DNA of 64,000 nt from Acidovorax sp. A1169 (GTDB lineage: Bacteria; Pseudomonadota; Gammaproteobacteria; Burkholderiales; Burkholderiaceae_C). Shown in pieces: positions 8,101 through 16,688 of the stretch. The position numbers and the translations under genes were made by a program. Within the stretch, counting starts at the first letter, position 1, and the number at the start of each line of letters is the position of its first letter. The stretch lies in assembly GCF_030704685.1 (NCBI RefSeq), contig NZ_JAUZDX010000005.1, forward strand, positions 186,001 through 250,000. The letters run 5' to 3'. The notes below the pieces were generated by a model. The model did not search any database, was not told where the DNA came from, and saw only the letters and a list, made by a program, of their open reading frames with translations.

Positions 8101-8947
8101 CAAACACCCCTTGGGAATAGTTGCGATCTGCCAAGCCTGTATGGGCCGATGGCTTGGCGGCAGGCGTGCGAGTCGCAGGCGCCTTCCAGTCGTTCGAGAA
8201 ATGCTCGCCAGGCCCGAAGAATGTGGCGGCCTGCTTGATGAACTGGGGTTCGGTGCCGTTGGCCTCGCAGAACGCGGCATAGCGCCGAACCCCATCGGCA
8301 AGTACGGCTGGTTGGACCCCTGCCTTCACGCGGGTTGCCCACGCCTTGTGCGCGTCGGCCTTCGAGTTGCCGGGGCGGGAGGGGTACAGCTGCCAAGCGG
8401 CTTCGAACTCTTCGGGGTAACGCCCCTTGTCCACCGATGCAGCAGGTTTTCCATCACCGTCAGGTGATGCATCTCCTCTTCTCTCCTCTCCTCTTCTCTG
8501 GGTGTTCCCTGGCGTTACCTGTTGCTCCACGGCGGTTCCTGGCGCTTCATCCTTCGTGGTTGGCGTTGCCTTGCCACTGCCCCCCGTTGCTTGGCGTTGC
8601 CGATCACGAAACGCCTGCACACGCGCAGTACTGCTGTCGTCCGCGCGTTCCCGTTTCGGCTGGCGCTTCTCCCAGCGCACGACACGGCCGCCCTCGATCA
8701 AGCCCCGCTGCTCCATGGCGGTCAGGATGCTGGCCGTGCGCGTTTCGTCCGCAGGGAAGTTGAACAGGCAGTCGATGGCCTCGGTGTCGATGGAGCCGAA
8801 CGCGCCGCGTTCGTCGGACTCGCTCGCCTGTTCCAGGACGTGGGCCCACACAGCCAGCACGTCCGGCAAAGACGCACCCGCTCGGCGCGCTACCAAGGGA
8901 AATTTCGGGTCGGTCACGGTGCCGTGGTGCCACCGGAACCAGCGCAT
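8081..8947 (-). CDS. Phage replication initiation protein (O-like)
   Basis: The product is 288 aa, starting MRWFRWHHGTVTDPKFPLVA at ATG 8947. The N-terminal half resembles the winged-helix replisome-organiser domain of many betaproteobacterial prophages (LPDVLAVWAHVLEQAS..., then a CLFNFPADE segment). A polar low-complexity linker follows (about residues 120-190). The C-terminal part, FEAAWQLYPSRPG...KADAHKAW, is the kind of conserved tail seen in phage replication proteins partnered with DnaC. The probable role is origin recognition and recruitment of the downstream loader. Function is inferred from domain pattern and pairing. Confidence 0.78.
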   Translation of the reverse strand: MRWFRWHHGTVTDPKFPLVARRAGASLPDVLAVWAHVLEQASESDERGAFGSIDTEAIDCLFNFPADETRTASILTAMEQRGLIEGGRVVRWEKRQPKRERADDSSTARVQAFRDRQRQATGGSGKATPTTKDEAPGTAVEQQVTPGNTQRRGEERRGDASPDGDGKPAASVDKGRYPEEFEAAWQLYPSRPGNSKADAHKAWATRVKAGVQPAVLADGVRRYAAFCEANGTEPQFIKQAATFFGPGEHFSNDWKAPATRTPAAKPSAHTGLADRNYSQGVFDDGTFV

Positions 8948-8951
8948 TGCT

Positions 8952-9143
8952 TCAGACACAGGCGGCGGCCTCCAGGGCCTGGCCAGCGCGGGAGGTAGCG
9001 CAATAGCCCGCACCGAACCGGAGCCATAGCAGGCCACAGTGCTCGTGGTGATGGGTCTCGGCCAGCGCAATGCACCGCCCTGCCGCCTCACGGGCCTGCC
9101 GCTGCAGTGCCTCGGGCGTGGGTTTGGAAATGCTCGCGTTCAT
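8952..9143 (-). CDS. Small phage early protein, unknown function
   Basis: This encodes 63 residues starting MNASISKPTPEALQRQAREA, with a good GGGGGA ribosome site upstream of ATG 9143, and ends 4 bp before the replication gene. A HHHEHC cluster around residue 32-37 could bind metal, but no family is recognised. It belongs to the early operon by spacing and direction. Confidence 0.6.
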   Translation of the reverse strand: MNASISKPTPEALQRQAREAAGRCIALAETHHHEHCGLLWLRFGAGYCATSRAGQALEAAACV

Positions 9144-9245
9144 CAACTCCCCCTGTTTTGCTGATTCGCAGCGCCTTGGCGCGCGATGCGGCCGACTGCT
9201 GCGGTGTTTCGATGTGGAAGGCGCCTTGCGTGCGCGGGCCCAGCC

Positions 9246-9380
9246 CTACGACCTAGCGGCCGTTGCGGTCCAGGACTCGCACCGGCCGGCGCTCCTGCTG
9301 GTGCGGCGCAGAAGCCGAACCGGGATGTCCCGGTCGGGCCCGCGCGGGCGCAGGAACTCGAAATCGTTCAGCACTCGCAT
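9246..9380 (-). CDS. Possible 44-aa early-operon protein
   Basis: A short frame starting MRVLNDFEFLRPRGPDRDIP begins inside the last codons of the upstream gene (13-bp overlap) and ends at 9246. It is supported only by position and overlap; composition is arginine-rich. Between 9144 and 9245 I see no start codon for any further reading frame. Confidence 0.3.
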   Translation of the reverse strand: MRVLNDFEFLRPRGPDRDIPVRLLRRTSRSAGRCESWTATAARS

Positions 9381-9847
9381 GCGACGACCTCCCACACGCG
9401 GAAGCCCTCGCGGGTCAGGTCCCGGCCGTCCACCTGCACCACGCGGGCGCGCTTCGCCTTGGAGAGTTCGGGCAGCCGACGATCGATCTGCACCACGGTC
9501 AGGCGCGTGCGAACCGTCAGCTCGTGCGCAGTCTTGGGACCATGCTGCTCCAGCGCGGCCACGATGCGCTCAGCGTGGCTGGCTTTGAACAGCTGGGCGC
9601 TCTCGGCGGCGTCCACGCTGGTGGCGGGGTCGGCGGCGCGCACAAGGTGCGTAGCATCGGCGACGGGAAGCCGCTTTCGCAGCGCAGGGTTCAGGAACGG
9701 TTCAGGATGTTTTCCCTTGGCAACAGATGGAATGTCCTGTCCGATGCATATCTCAATGTGTTTAGTAACCCCGTACCGAGGAAAACTGGTCAAGCCTTCC
9801 CCGGAAGGCAGATCATTGTGGCGCTTGATGAGTTCGGCATCGTTCAT
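9368..9847 (-). CDS. Winged-helix-like phage early regulator or accessory protein
   Basis: The product is 159 aa from ATG 9847, the first gene of the leftward early operon. Its C-terminal half reads as a winged-helix fold: HAERIVAALEQHGPKTAHEL, then LTVVQIDRRLPELSKAKRA and a short wing ending VWEVVACEC. It starts 84 bp from the divergent repressor gene and so sits where a Cro-like antirepressor is often found. However, the protein is larger than Cro and of no named family that I recognise. A half operator-like TGTTTAGTAA lies inside its coding region near 9758. Confidence 0.62.
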   Translation of the reverse strand: MNDAELIKRHNDLPSGEGLTSFPRYGVTKHIEICIGQDIPSVAKGKHPEPFLNPALRKRLPVADATHLVRAADPATSVDAAESAQLFKASHAERIVAALEQHGPKTAHELTVRTRLTVVQIDRRLPELSKAKRARVVQVDGRDLTREGFRVWEVVACEC

Positions 9848-9856
9848 GGCCCCTAT

Positions 9857-9878
9857 TAAACACAATGTTTACTAAACA
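9857..9878. promoter_or_regulatory. Overlapping repressor operators between early operon and repressor
   Basis: The 83-bp divergent region is AT-rich compared with its surroundings. Three alternating hexamers, TAAACA (9857), TGTTTA (9866) and TAAACA (9873), form two overlapping inverted repeats, one with a 3-bp and one with a 1-bp spacer. A fourth TGTTTA lies at 9905-9910. This is the expected site for the adjacent repressor. The assignment is inference from position and symmetry. Confidence 0.65.
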
Positions 9879-9930
9879 ATCAAACGAAATGTGTAGCAAC
9901 ATTTTGTTTAATCGTTCGAGAATTCAGGGC

Positions 9931-10638
9931 ATGAACGAGCCATACAAACACGACAGCCTGGTGCGCCTTCTCGATGCAGCACAAAAAGCGGGCGTGCACG
10001 GACCTGCTGCCCTGGCCAAAGCCTTGAACGAGTCTGATCAGGTTGTCACAAATTGGGGAAGACGCGGGGTCTCCAAGCCAGGGGCCATGAGCGCCGAAAA
10101 GAAGCTCGGGGTGTCAGCGGTGTGGATCATTTCCGGTACAGGCGCCCCCTTCCCAGACCCAGCCTCCGTGGTGGCGCAGGGCATGTCGCCGGCACCCCTG
10201 CCGGGTGGGCCTGCGATTCATGTCCCCCTGCTGGCCAACGCCGGCAGCATGGGCCGAGGAAACGATGTGCAGCATGAAGACGTTCATGTCGGCTCCATCG
10301 CGCTTTCGCCTGAGTGGGTGACCCGCCGCATCCAGCCGACGAACGCCTCGGCCCTGCGCTTCATTCACGCCTATGGCGACAGCATGCAACCTACGTTTTC
10401 GGATGGCGACGTGCTGCTGGTAGATACAGGCATGCGCGACCCGTCACAGGCCGACGGGGTGTATGTGTTGTCCACGAGTCAACGGCTTTTCATCAAGCGC
10501 GTTTCTGGCCGCTTTGATGGTGGGTTCGACGTGAGCAGTGACAATCCCACAGTAAAGACCATCGGCTCACTGGATGGCGGCCAACAGATTTCTGTGCTGG
10601 GCCGCGTGGTGTGGGCATGGAATGGAAAGAAGCTCTGA
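9931..10638 (+). CDS. Phage repressor, LexA/S24 type (CI-like)
   Basis: Two-domain repressor of 235 aa from ATG 9931. The N-terminal helix-turn-helix covers about residues 9-45 (DAAQKAGVHGPAALAKAL, then QVVTNWGRRG). The C-terminal S24 self-cleavage domain carries the serine in YGDSMQPTF (S151) and the lysine in RLFIKRVSG (K189). A plausible Ala-Gly cleavage site is at 104-105 in LLANAGSMG. Proteins like this hold a prophage silent and are cleaved when RecA is activated by DNA damage. It is divergent from the early operon with operator half-sites between them. It is the last phage gene: the chromosomal DUF445 gene ends only 29 bp further. Confidence 0.92.
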   Translation: MNEPYKHDSLVRLLDAAQKAGVHGPAALAKALNESDQVVTNWGRRGVSKPGAMSAEKKLGVSAVWIISGTGAPFPDPASVVAQGMSPAPLPGGPAIHVPLLANAGSMGRGNDVQHEDVHVGSIALSPEWVTRRIQPTNASALRFIHAYGDSMQPTFSDGDVLLVDTGMRDPSQADGVYVLSTSQRLFIKRVSGRFDGGFDVSSDNPTVKTIGSLDGGQQISVLGRVVWAWNGKKL

Positions 10639-10667
10639 TATGCGCAGCCCCCGCAACTCCGCAGTTC

Positions 10668-11966
10668 CTAGCGGATCACGACCCGCCAGATCTCACCGGC
10701 GTGCGAGAGGCAGAACAGCACCAAGCCGATGAGCCCGCCCACCACCGTGCCATTGATGCGGATGTACTGCAGGTCCCTGCCGACCTGCAGCTCGATGAGG
10801 TCCGACATCTCCCGCGCATCCCAGCGCTGCACCGTGTCCTCAATATGCTGGGCGATGAAGGCCGACACATCGGGCGCCAGGCCCTGCACCCAGCGCTCGA
10901 GCCGCGCGTTGAGCGACTCGCGCAGCGCCAGGTCGCCTGCCAGCGATTGCCCCAGCCAGCCGCCCATGGCCTGCACGTTGCGTGCCACCGCAGAGTCGGG
11001 ATTGTCCAGGTCGCGCTGCAGCGCCGCGCGCATGCCCTGCCACAGCTCCTGCGCGTAGCGGCCCAGCGTGGCGTCGGTCTGTAGGTAGGTGCGGATCTCC
11101 TCGCCCCGGCGCTGCCAGTCGGGGTCGGTCTGCAGGCGCTCCACCAGGCGCTGCACGGCCTCGTCGAACTGGGCGCGCAGCTGGTGCTGCGGGTTCGCCG
11201 CCACCTCGCCCAGAAGGCCGGCCAGGGCATTGGCGACCATGGCCGATCCCTTGTCGCCCAGCCAGTCGGTGGGCAGCACCTTTTCCTTGACCGGGTGGTC
11301 CTTCTTGAGCCACTGCACGATAGTGTGCGCGATCAGGTGGCGCGTCTCCTCGTTCTGCAGCAGGGTGATGAGCCGGGCCAGCGCGTCGTCGAGCAGCGCC
11401 TGGTGGCGGCCGTTGTGCGTGAGCGCGCCCAGCACCGTGGCCATGGTCTGCGACAGGTCGATCTGCCCGATCAGCGTGCGCGCGGCGCGCTGGATGAAGC
11501 GCTCCACCTGGGCATCCTGCACGGCGTCGAGCCCGGCCGACAGCAGGCGCACCGCCTGCTGTCCCAGCAGCGCGGCATGGCCCGGCGCCACCAGCCATTC
11601 GGCCAGGCGCGCGACCGGGTCGTGGCGGCGGATCAGCGCCACCAGCGACGGCGGATCGAGAAACTTGTCGCGAACGAAACCGGCCAGGTTGCGTCCGATG
11701 CGGTCCTTGTTGCGCGCGATGATGGCCGTGTGCGGGATGGGCAGGCCCATGGGGTGGCGAAACAGCGCCACCACCGCAAACCAGTCGGCCAGCGCGCCCA
11801 CCATGGCCGCCTCGGCCACGGCCTTCAAGCCATTGAGCGCCAGGCCCCGCTCCACCAGGCTGGTGCCGATGAACACCGCCGTGGCCAGCAACAGCAGGGC
11901 CAGCGCCTGGCGCTTGGCCGTGCGCAGCGCCGCGCGGGCGGCGTCCGGCTCGGTGCGGGATGTCAT
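10668..11966 (-). CDS. DUF445 membrane protein (YjiN-like)
   Basis: The product is 432 aa with membrane segments at the N-terminus (about residues 20-65, LALLLLATAVFIGTSL and a second helix around GALADWFAVVALF) and at the extreme C-terminus (VVGGLIGLVLFCLSHAG). The signature GALADWFAVVALFRHP(M)GLPIPHTAII, typical of DUF445, is complete. The long middle is helical and soluble. Family function is not established. ATG 11966 is the only suitable start. The gene's 3' end abuts the phage block, with 29 bp to the repressor stop. Confidence 0.9.
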   Translation of the reverse strand: MTSRTEPDAARAALRTAKRQALALLLLATAVFIGTSLVERGLALNGLKAVAEAAMVGALADWFAVVALFRHPMGLPIPHTAIIARNKDRIGRNLAGFVRDKFLDPPSLVALIRRHDPVARLAEWLVAPGHAALLGQQAVRLLSAGLDAVQDAQVERFIQRAARTLIGQIDLSQTMATVLGALTHNGRHQALLDDALARLITLLQNEETRHLIAHTIVQWLKKDHPVKEKVLPTDWLGDKGSAMVANALAGLLGEVAANPQHQLRAQFDEAVQRLVERLQTDPDWQRRGEEIRTYLQTDATLGRYAQELWQGMRAALQRDLDNPDSAVARNVQAMGGWLGQSLAGDLALRESLNARLERWVQGLAPDVSAFIAQHIEDTVQRWDAREMSDLIELQVGRDLQYIRINGTVVGGLIGLVLFCLSHAGEIWRVVIR

Positions 11967-11994
11967 CGTGCCGGCCCCAAGGGCAGGAGGAAGC

Positions 11995-13134
11995 TCAGGC
12001 GGCTGCCGCGATCTGGCCCAGCGCCGTGGACAGGTGGCCCACCGTGCGCTCCACGTTGTGCCATTTTTCCAGGCCGAACAGGCCGATGCGGAAGGTCTTG
12101 AAGTCCGGACCTTCGTCGCACTGCAGCGGCACGCCGGCGGCGGTCTGCAGGCCCACTTCCATGAACTTCTTGCCGTTCTGGATGCCGGGGTCGGTGGTGT
12201 AGCTCACCACCACCCCCGGGGCCTTGAAGCCCTCGGCCGCCACGCTCGGGAAGCCTTTGGATTCGAGCAGCTCACGCACCTTGACGCCGAGCTCGATCTG
12301 CTCGTCGCGCACCTTGTCGAAGCCGTACTCGCGCGTCTCCAGCATCACCTCGCGCAGGCGCACCAGGGCATCGGTGGGCATGGTCGTGTGGTAGGCGTGC
12401 TGGCCCTTTTCGTAGCCCTCGGCGATCTGCATCCACTTCTTGAGGTCGCACGAGAAGCTGCTGCTGGTGGTGCCCTCGATGGCCTGGCGCGCACGCTCGC
12501 TGAGCATCACCATGGCGCAGCAGGGCGAGCCGCTCCAGCCCTTTTGCGGGGCAGAGATCAGCACGTCCACGCCGGTGGCCTGCATGTCCACCCACATCGC
12601 GCCCGATGCCACGCAGTCGAGCACGAAGAGCGCGCCGACCTCGTGCGCGGCCGCTGTCAGCGTGCGCAGGTAATCGTCGGGCAGGATGATGCCGCTGGCC
12701 GTCTCCACATGCGGTGCGAACACTACCTTGGGCCGCTCGGCGCGGATGGCGGCCGCCACCTCGTCGGCCGGGCACGGCGCCCAGGGCGCCTGCGGGCCAT
12801 CGCCCTGCTTGCGCGCCTTGCAGACCACGGCACCGCCGCCCAGGCCGCCGGCGGCGTCGAAGATCTGGCTCCAGCGGTAGCTGAACCAGCCGTTGCGCAC
12901 GATGAGCACTTTTTCGTTGTTGGCGAACTGGCGCGCCACGGCCTCCATGCCGAAGGTGCCGCTGCCGGGCACCAGCACAGCCGTGTGGGCGTTGTAGACC
13001 TGCTTGAGCGTGGCCAGGATGTCCTGCATCACGCCGGTGAAGCGCTTGGACATGTGGTTGAGCGCGCGGTCGGTGTAGACCACCGAGAATTCGAGCAGGC
13101 CATCGGGGTCGATATCGGGCAGCAAACCGGGCAT
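11995..13134 (-). CDS. Class V PLP aminotransferase (alanine/serine-glyoxylate type)
   Basis: The 379-aa product is a fold-type I, class V aminotransferase. The PLP-binding lysine is K198 in LISAPQKGWSG, and the upstream aspartate lies in FVLDCVASG. The PGSGTFGMEAV glycine-rich segment (about 56-66) is characteristic of alanine-glyoxylate/serine-glyoxylate aminotransferases. Likely substrates are glyoxylate or pyruvate as acceptor and serine or alanine as donor, but the exact pair cannot be read from sequence. ATG 13134 is chosen because it begins the conserved MPGLLPDIDP and has a GGAGAC ribosome site upstream; the frame continues upstream without homology. Confidence 0.88.
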   Translation of the reverse strand: MPGLLPDIDPDGLLEFSVVYTDRALNHMSKRFTGVMQDILATLKQVYNAHTAVLVPGSGTFGMEAVARQFANNEKVLIVRNGWFSYRWSQIFDAAGGLGGGAVVCKARKQGDGPQAPWAPCPADEVAAAIRAERPKVVFAPHVETASGIILPDDYLRTLTAAAHEVGALFVLDCVASGAMWVDMQATGVDVLISAPQKGWSGSPCCAMVMLSERARQAIEGTTSSSFSCDLKKWMQIAEGYEKGQHAYHTTMPTDALVRLREVMLETREYGFDKVRDEQIELGVKVRELLESKGFPSVAAEGFKAPGVVVSYTTDPGIQNGKKFMEVGLQTAAGVPLQCDEGPDFKTFRIGLFGLEKWHNVERTVGHLSTALGQIAAAA

Positions 13135-13238
13135 GGGAAAGTCTCCGTTGGATGGGGCGCAGGGCAACGCGCGACCATTCGGCCGCGAGCGCCTCAATCA
13201 GCCGGCCAGCTTAGCATGGCCCCTTCACACCGGAGTGG

Positions 13239-16200
13239 CTACCAGGTATCGACAAAGCGATGCCCCATGGGCGCCACATGCGTCGATGCCAGCCCCCGCG
13301 CCAGCCAGGCGCGGGTCCCGGCGGGGTCGATCACCGCGTCGATCTCCAGCGTGGCCGCCATGTGCATCGCTTCTCCGTTGGCATACTGGCGCGCCACCAG
13401 TTTCTGGAACAAGGCGTCACGCTCCGCCCCCTCGGGCACGGCCTCGAGCTCCTTGCGAAAGCCCAGGCGCACGGCGCCTTCGAGCCCCATGGCGCCGAAC
13501 TCGCCCGTGGGCCAGGCCACGGTGAACACCGGGGCATGAAAGCCCCCGGCCGTCATCCCCATGGCGCCCAGGCCGTAGCCCTTGCGCAGCACCACGCTGA
13601 AGCAGGGCACGCGCAGGCTCGCGGCGGTGACGAACAGGCGGCTCACGTGGCGCACCTGGGCCGTGGCCTCCACCTCGGGGCCAACCATGAAGCCGGGCGT
13701 GTCCACCAGGCTGACCAGCGGCAGGCCGTGGGCGTTGCACAGCTGCATGAAGCGCGCGCCCTTGTCGGCGGCATCGGCATCGATGGCGCCCCCCAGGTGC
13801 AGCGGGTTGCTGGCCAGCAGGCCCACAGGGCGCCCCTCGATGCGCGCCAGCGCGGTGTGGATGCCGGCGCCGAAGCCGGTGCGCAGCATCAGCAGGCTGC
13901 CTTCGTCCACCAGGCCCATCATGGCGACGCGCGTGTCGTACACGCGCAGCCGGTTCTCGGGCACCACGGCGCGCAGCAGGCGCTGGTCGGGTGCCGTCCA
14001 CTGCGCCACCCGGCCCTGGAAGAACGACAGGTAGTGCCGGGCCGCCTGCACCGCTGCAGCCTCGTCCTCGACCAGCACGTCGATCACGCCATTGGCGTGC
14101 TGCACGCGGCTCGGGCCGATCTGCTCGGGCTTGAAGACACCGAGCCCCCCGCCCTCGATCATGGCGGGGCCGCCCATGCCGATGTTGCTGCCGCGCATGG
14201 CAATGATCACGTCGCTGCAGCCCAGCAACGCCGCATTGCCCGCAAAGCAGCGCCCCGCTGCGATGCCCACCACGGGCACCTGGCCCGACAGCGCGGCATA
14301 GCTTGCAAAGGTGTGCACGTGCAGGCCGGCCACCACCGGCATGTCGGTATCGCCGGGCCGCCCGCCCCCGCCTTCGGCGAACAGCACCACGGGCAGCTTC
14401 TGCGCCAGGGCAATGCCCAGCATGCGGTCGGTCTTGGCATGGTTGCGCGCGCCCTGCGTGCCGGCCAGCACCGTGGCGTCGTAGGACAGGACGACCGCAC
14501 GCGATTTCTCGGGCCCGAAATCGGCGCTGTTGATGCCGCCGATGCCCGTTACCATGCCATCGGCCGGGGTGTTGGCGATAAGGTCTTCCAGGCTGCGCCG
14601 GCGCGTCTGCGCAGCGATGGCCAGCGCGCCGTATTCGATGAAACTGCCTTCGTCGCACAGGTCGGCAATGTTCTCGCGCGCGCTGCGCCCGCCCTGGGCG
14701 TGGCGCCTGGCCATGGCCTCGGGGCGCGCGGCGTCGAGCGTGAAGGCATGGCGGTCGAGCACGCGCTGCAGGTCGGAGCGGATGTGGTCGGCGCCCTGCG
14801 CCGCAGCGGGGTCTTCCTTCATGCGGTCAGCGCTGTCCATGGCATCCAGCACCAGCAGCGGCTGGCCTTGCACCAGGTAGCCGCCTGGCACGGCGAGCAG
14901 TGCGCGCACCCGGCCCGCACGCGGCGCCAGCAGCACATGCTCCATCTTCATCGCTTCGAGCACGGCCAGCTCAGCCCCGGGGGCCACCACGTCGCCCTCG
15001 GCCACCGACAGTTGTACCAGGCGGGCGGGCATGGGCGCCAGCACCGCGCCTTCGGGCGCGGATGCGGGCTGCACGGCCTCCTGACCTGCAACCGCAGACA
15101 GGGGTTCATCCCCCAGGTGGCCCGCCGCCACCAGCAGCTCGGGCAGCACCGTCTCCAGCCAGCGCGTGTGCACCTGCTGGCTTTCCATCTCAGGCCGCGC
15201 GGCCAGCGCGCGCAGCAGCGCCAGGTTGGTCGCCACGCCACCGATGCGGCATTCGGCCAGCGCACGCTGCGAGCGCCGCAGCACATCGCCGAACCGCAGG
15301 CTGCGCGTGTGCACGATGAGCTTGGCCAGCAGTGTGTCGTAGTGCGGCGAGGGGGCTGCACCCGCCACGCCATGCGTGTCCACGCGGATACCGGGGCCGG
15401 CCGGCAGGTGGAAGCGCGTGAGGGGGCCGCCGCCCGGCACGGCGCCGCCCTGCGCGTCCAGGGTTTCGGCGTTGATGCGCCACTGCATGGCAAAGCCCTG
15501 CACCGCAGGCGGCGCATCGGGGTCGAGCCCCAGATCGCGCAGGCTTTGGCCCGCAGCCAGCGCGATCTGGGTCTGCACCAGGTCCACGCCTGTGACCTCT
15601 TCGGTGATGGTGTGCTCCACCTGCAGGCGCGGGTTGGCCTCGATGAAGACAAAGGGCAGTGTTGCGGAAGACAGGTCCACCAGGAACTCGAAGGTGCCCA
15701 GACCCTCGTAGAACACCTCACTCGCCATGGAAAGCGCTGCCGCCACGATGCGTTCGCGCTGCGGTGCAGGCAGCGAGGGGCTGGGCGCCACCTCCACCAG
15801 CTTCTGGAAGCGCCGCTGCAGCGTGCACTCGCGCTCTCCCAGGGACATCACCTCCCGCCCGTCGCCCAGCACCTGCACCTCGATATGGCGCGCCCCGGCC
15901 ATCAGCCGCTCGACGTAGACACCATCGACGCCGAAGGCAGCCAGCGCCTCGCTGCGGCAGCGCGCATAGGCAGTCGGCAACTCTTCAGCCGACTGCACGG
16001 CGCGCATGCCGCGCCCGCCGCCACCGCCGATGGCCTTGATCACGATGCCCGCGCCGCCCTGCGCCTGCCAGAACTGCAAGGCCTCCTCCAGCGTGACGGC
16101 GGCCTGCGTGCCCGGCATCAGCGGCACGCCGCAGCGCAGTGCCATTGCGCGCGCCCGGGCCTTGTCGCCGAACAGTGCCAGTTGTTCGGGCGTGGGGCCG

Positions 16201-16526
16201 ATGAAGCGCAGACCGGCCTGCCCGCAGGCGCGCGCGAAGTCGGCGCGCTCGCTCAGGAAGCCATAGCCCGGGTGCACGGCATCGCAGCCCTGGGCGCGCG
16301 CGATGGCGATCAGGTTCGCGCCATCCAGGTAGGCCGCCGGGCCCGTGGCCCCAAGGGCCACCGCCGCATCGGCCGCACGCACGTGGGGCGCCTGGGCATC
16401 GTCGTCGGCGTACACGGCCACGCTGGCGATGGACAGGTCCTGCAGTGCGCGCACCGTGCGCAGGGCGATCTCGCCGCGGTTGGCGACCAGGACTTTGTGG
16501 AACATCGGCGAATGGGCTGGCGACAT
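13239..16526 (-). CDS. Single-chain biotin-dependent acyl-CoA carboxylase
   Basis: About 1095 aa from ATG 16526, which has a GGAAAG ribosome site. Three modules lie in one chain. Biotin carboxylase occupies about residues 8-455, with NRGEIA near the start, the ATP-grasp glycine loop IGGGGGRGM and the EANPRLQVEHT catalytic segment. The biotinyl carrier domain has AVLEAMKMEH, the lysine being the biotinylation site. A full carboxyltransferase with N and C halves follows (ARENIADLCDEGSFIEYG, then RPVGLLASNP and GYGLGAMGM). It carboxylates an acyl-CoA using ATP and bicarbonate; the acyl substrate cannot be told from sequence. In most bacteria these activities are on separate chains. Divergent from ltaE. 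Confidence 0.9.
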   Translation of the reverse strand: MSPAHSPMFHKVLVANRGEIALRTVRALQDLSIASVAVYADDDAQAPHVRAADAAVALGATGPAAYLDGANLIAIARAQGCDAVHPGYGFLSERADFARACGQAGLRFIGPTPEQLALFGDKARARAMALRCGVPLMPGTQAAVTLEEALQFWQAQGGAGIVIKAIGGGGGRGMRAVQSAEELPTAYARCRSEALAAFGVDGVYVERLMAGARHIEVQVLGDGREVMSLGERECTLQRRFQKLVEVAPSPSLPAPQRERIVAAALSMASEVFYEGLGTFEFLVDLSSATLPFVFIEANPRLQVEHTITEEVTGVDLVQTQIALAAGQSLRDLGLDPDAPPAVQGFAMQWRINAETLDAQGGAVPGGGPLTRFHLPAGPGIRVDTHGVAGAAPSPHYDTLLAKLIVHTRSLRFGDVLRRSQRALAECRIGGVATNLALLRALAARPEMESQQVHTRWLETVLPELLVAAGHLGDEPLSAVAGQEAVQPASAPEGAVLAPMPARLVQLSVAEGDVVAPGAELAVLEAMKMEHVLLAPRAGRVRALLAVPGGYLVQGQPLLVLDAMDSADRMKEDPAAAQGADHIRSDLQRVLDRHAFTLDAARPEAMARRHAQGGRSARENIADLCDEGSFIEYGALAIAAQTRRRSLEDLIANTPADGMVTGIGGINSADFGPEKSRAVVLSYDATVLAGTQGARNHAKTDRMLGIALAQKLPVVLFAEGGGGRPGDTDMPVVAGLHVHTFASYAALSGQVPVVGIAAGRCFAGNAALLGCSDVIIAMRGSNIGMGGPAMIEGGGLGVFKPEQIGPSRVQHANGVIDVLVEDEAAAVQAARHYLSFFQGRVAQWTAPDQRLLRAVVPENRLRVYDTRVAMMGLVDEGSLLMLRTGFGAGIHTALARIEGRPVGLLASNPLHLGGAIDADAADKGARFMQLCNAHGLPLVSLVDTPGFMVGPEVEATAQVRHVSRLFVTAASLRVPCFSVVLRKGYGLGAMGMTAGGFHAPVFTVAWPTGEFGAMGLEGAVRLGFRKELEAVPEGAERDALFQKLVARQYANGEAMHMAATLEIDAVIDPAGTRAWLARGLASTHVAPMGHRFVDTW

Positions 16527-16688
16527 GGGTGCTTTCCGGTCTGGCAAGTGGCCCGGCATTCTGGCGCGCGCTGCGCGCTGCAGGTGGTACGCAGGGGACA
16601 ACGGCCCATGCGCATTAACCCCCAAGGCCCCACCCGCCATCGGTGCCCGCTACCATGCCTTGCATTTCCACAGCCTCCGAGACGCCCC

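Noticed and set aside
9144..9245. Start-less open frame containing HIETPQQSAASRAKA
   Set aside because: Protein-like stretch but no start codon follows the upstream in-frame stop.
13260..16688. Plus-strand open frame upstream of and in frame with threonine aldolase
   Set aside because: It is antisense to the carboxylase gene and low in conserved motifs; the aldolase starts at ATG 16689.
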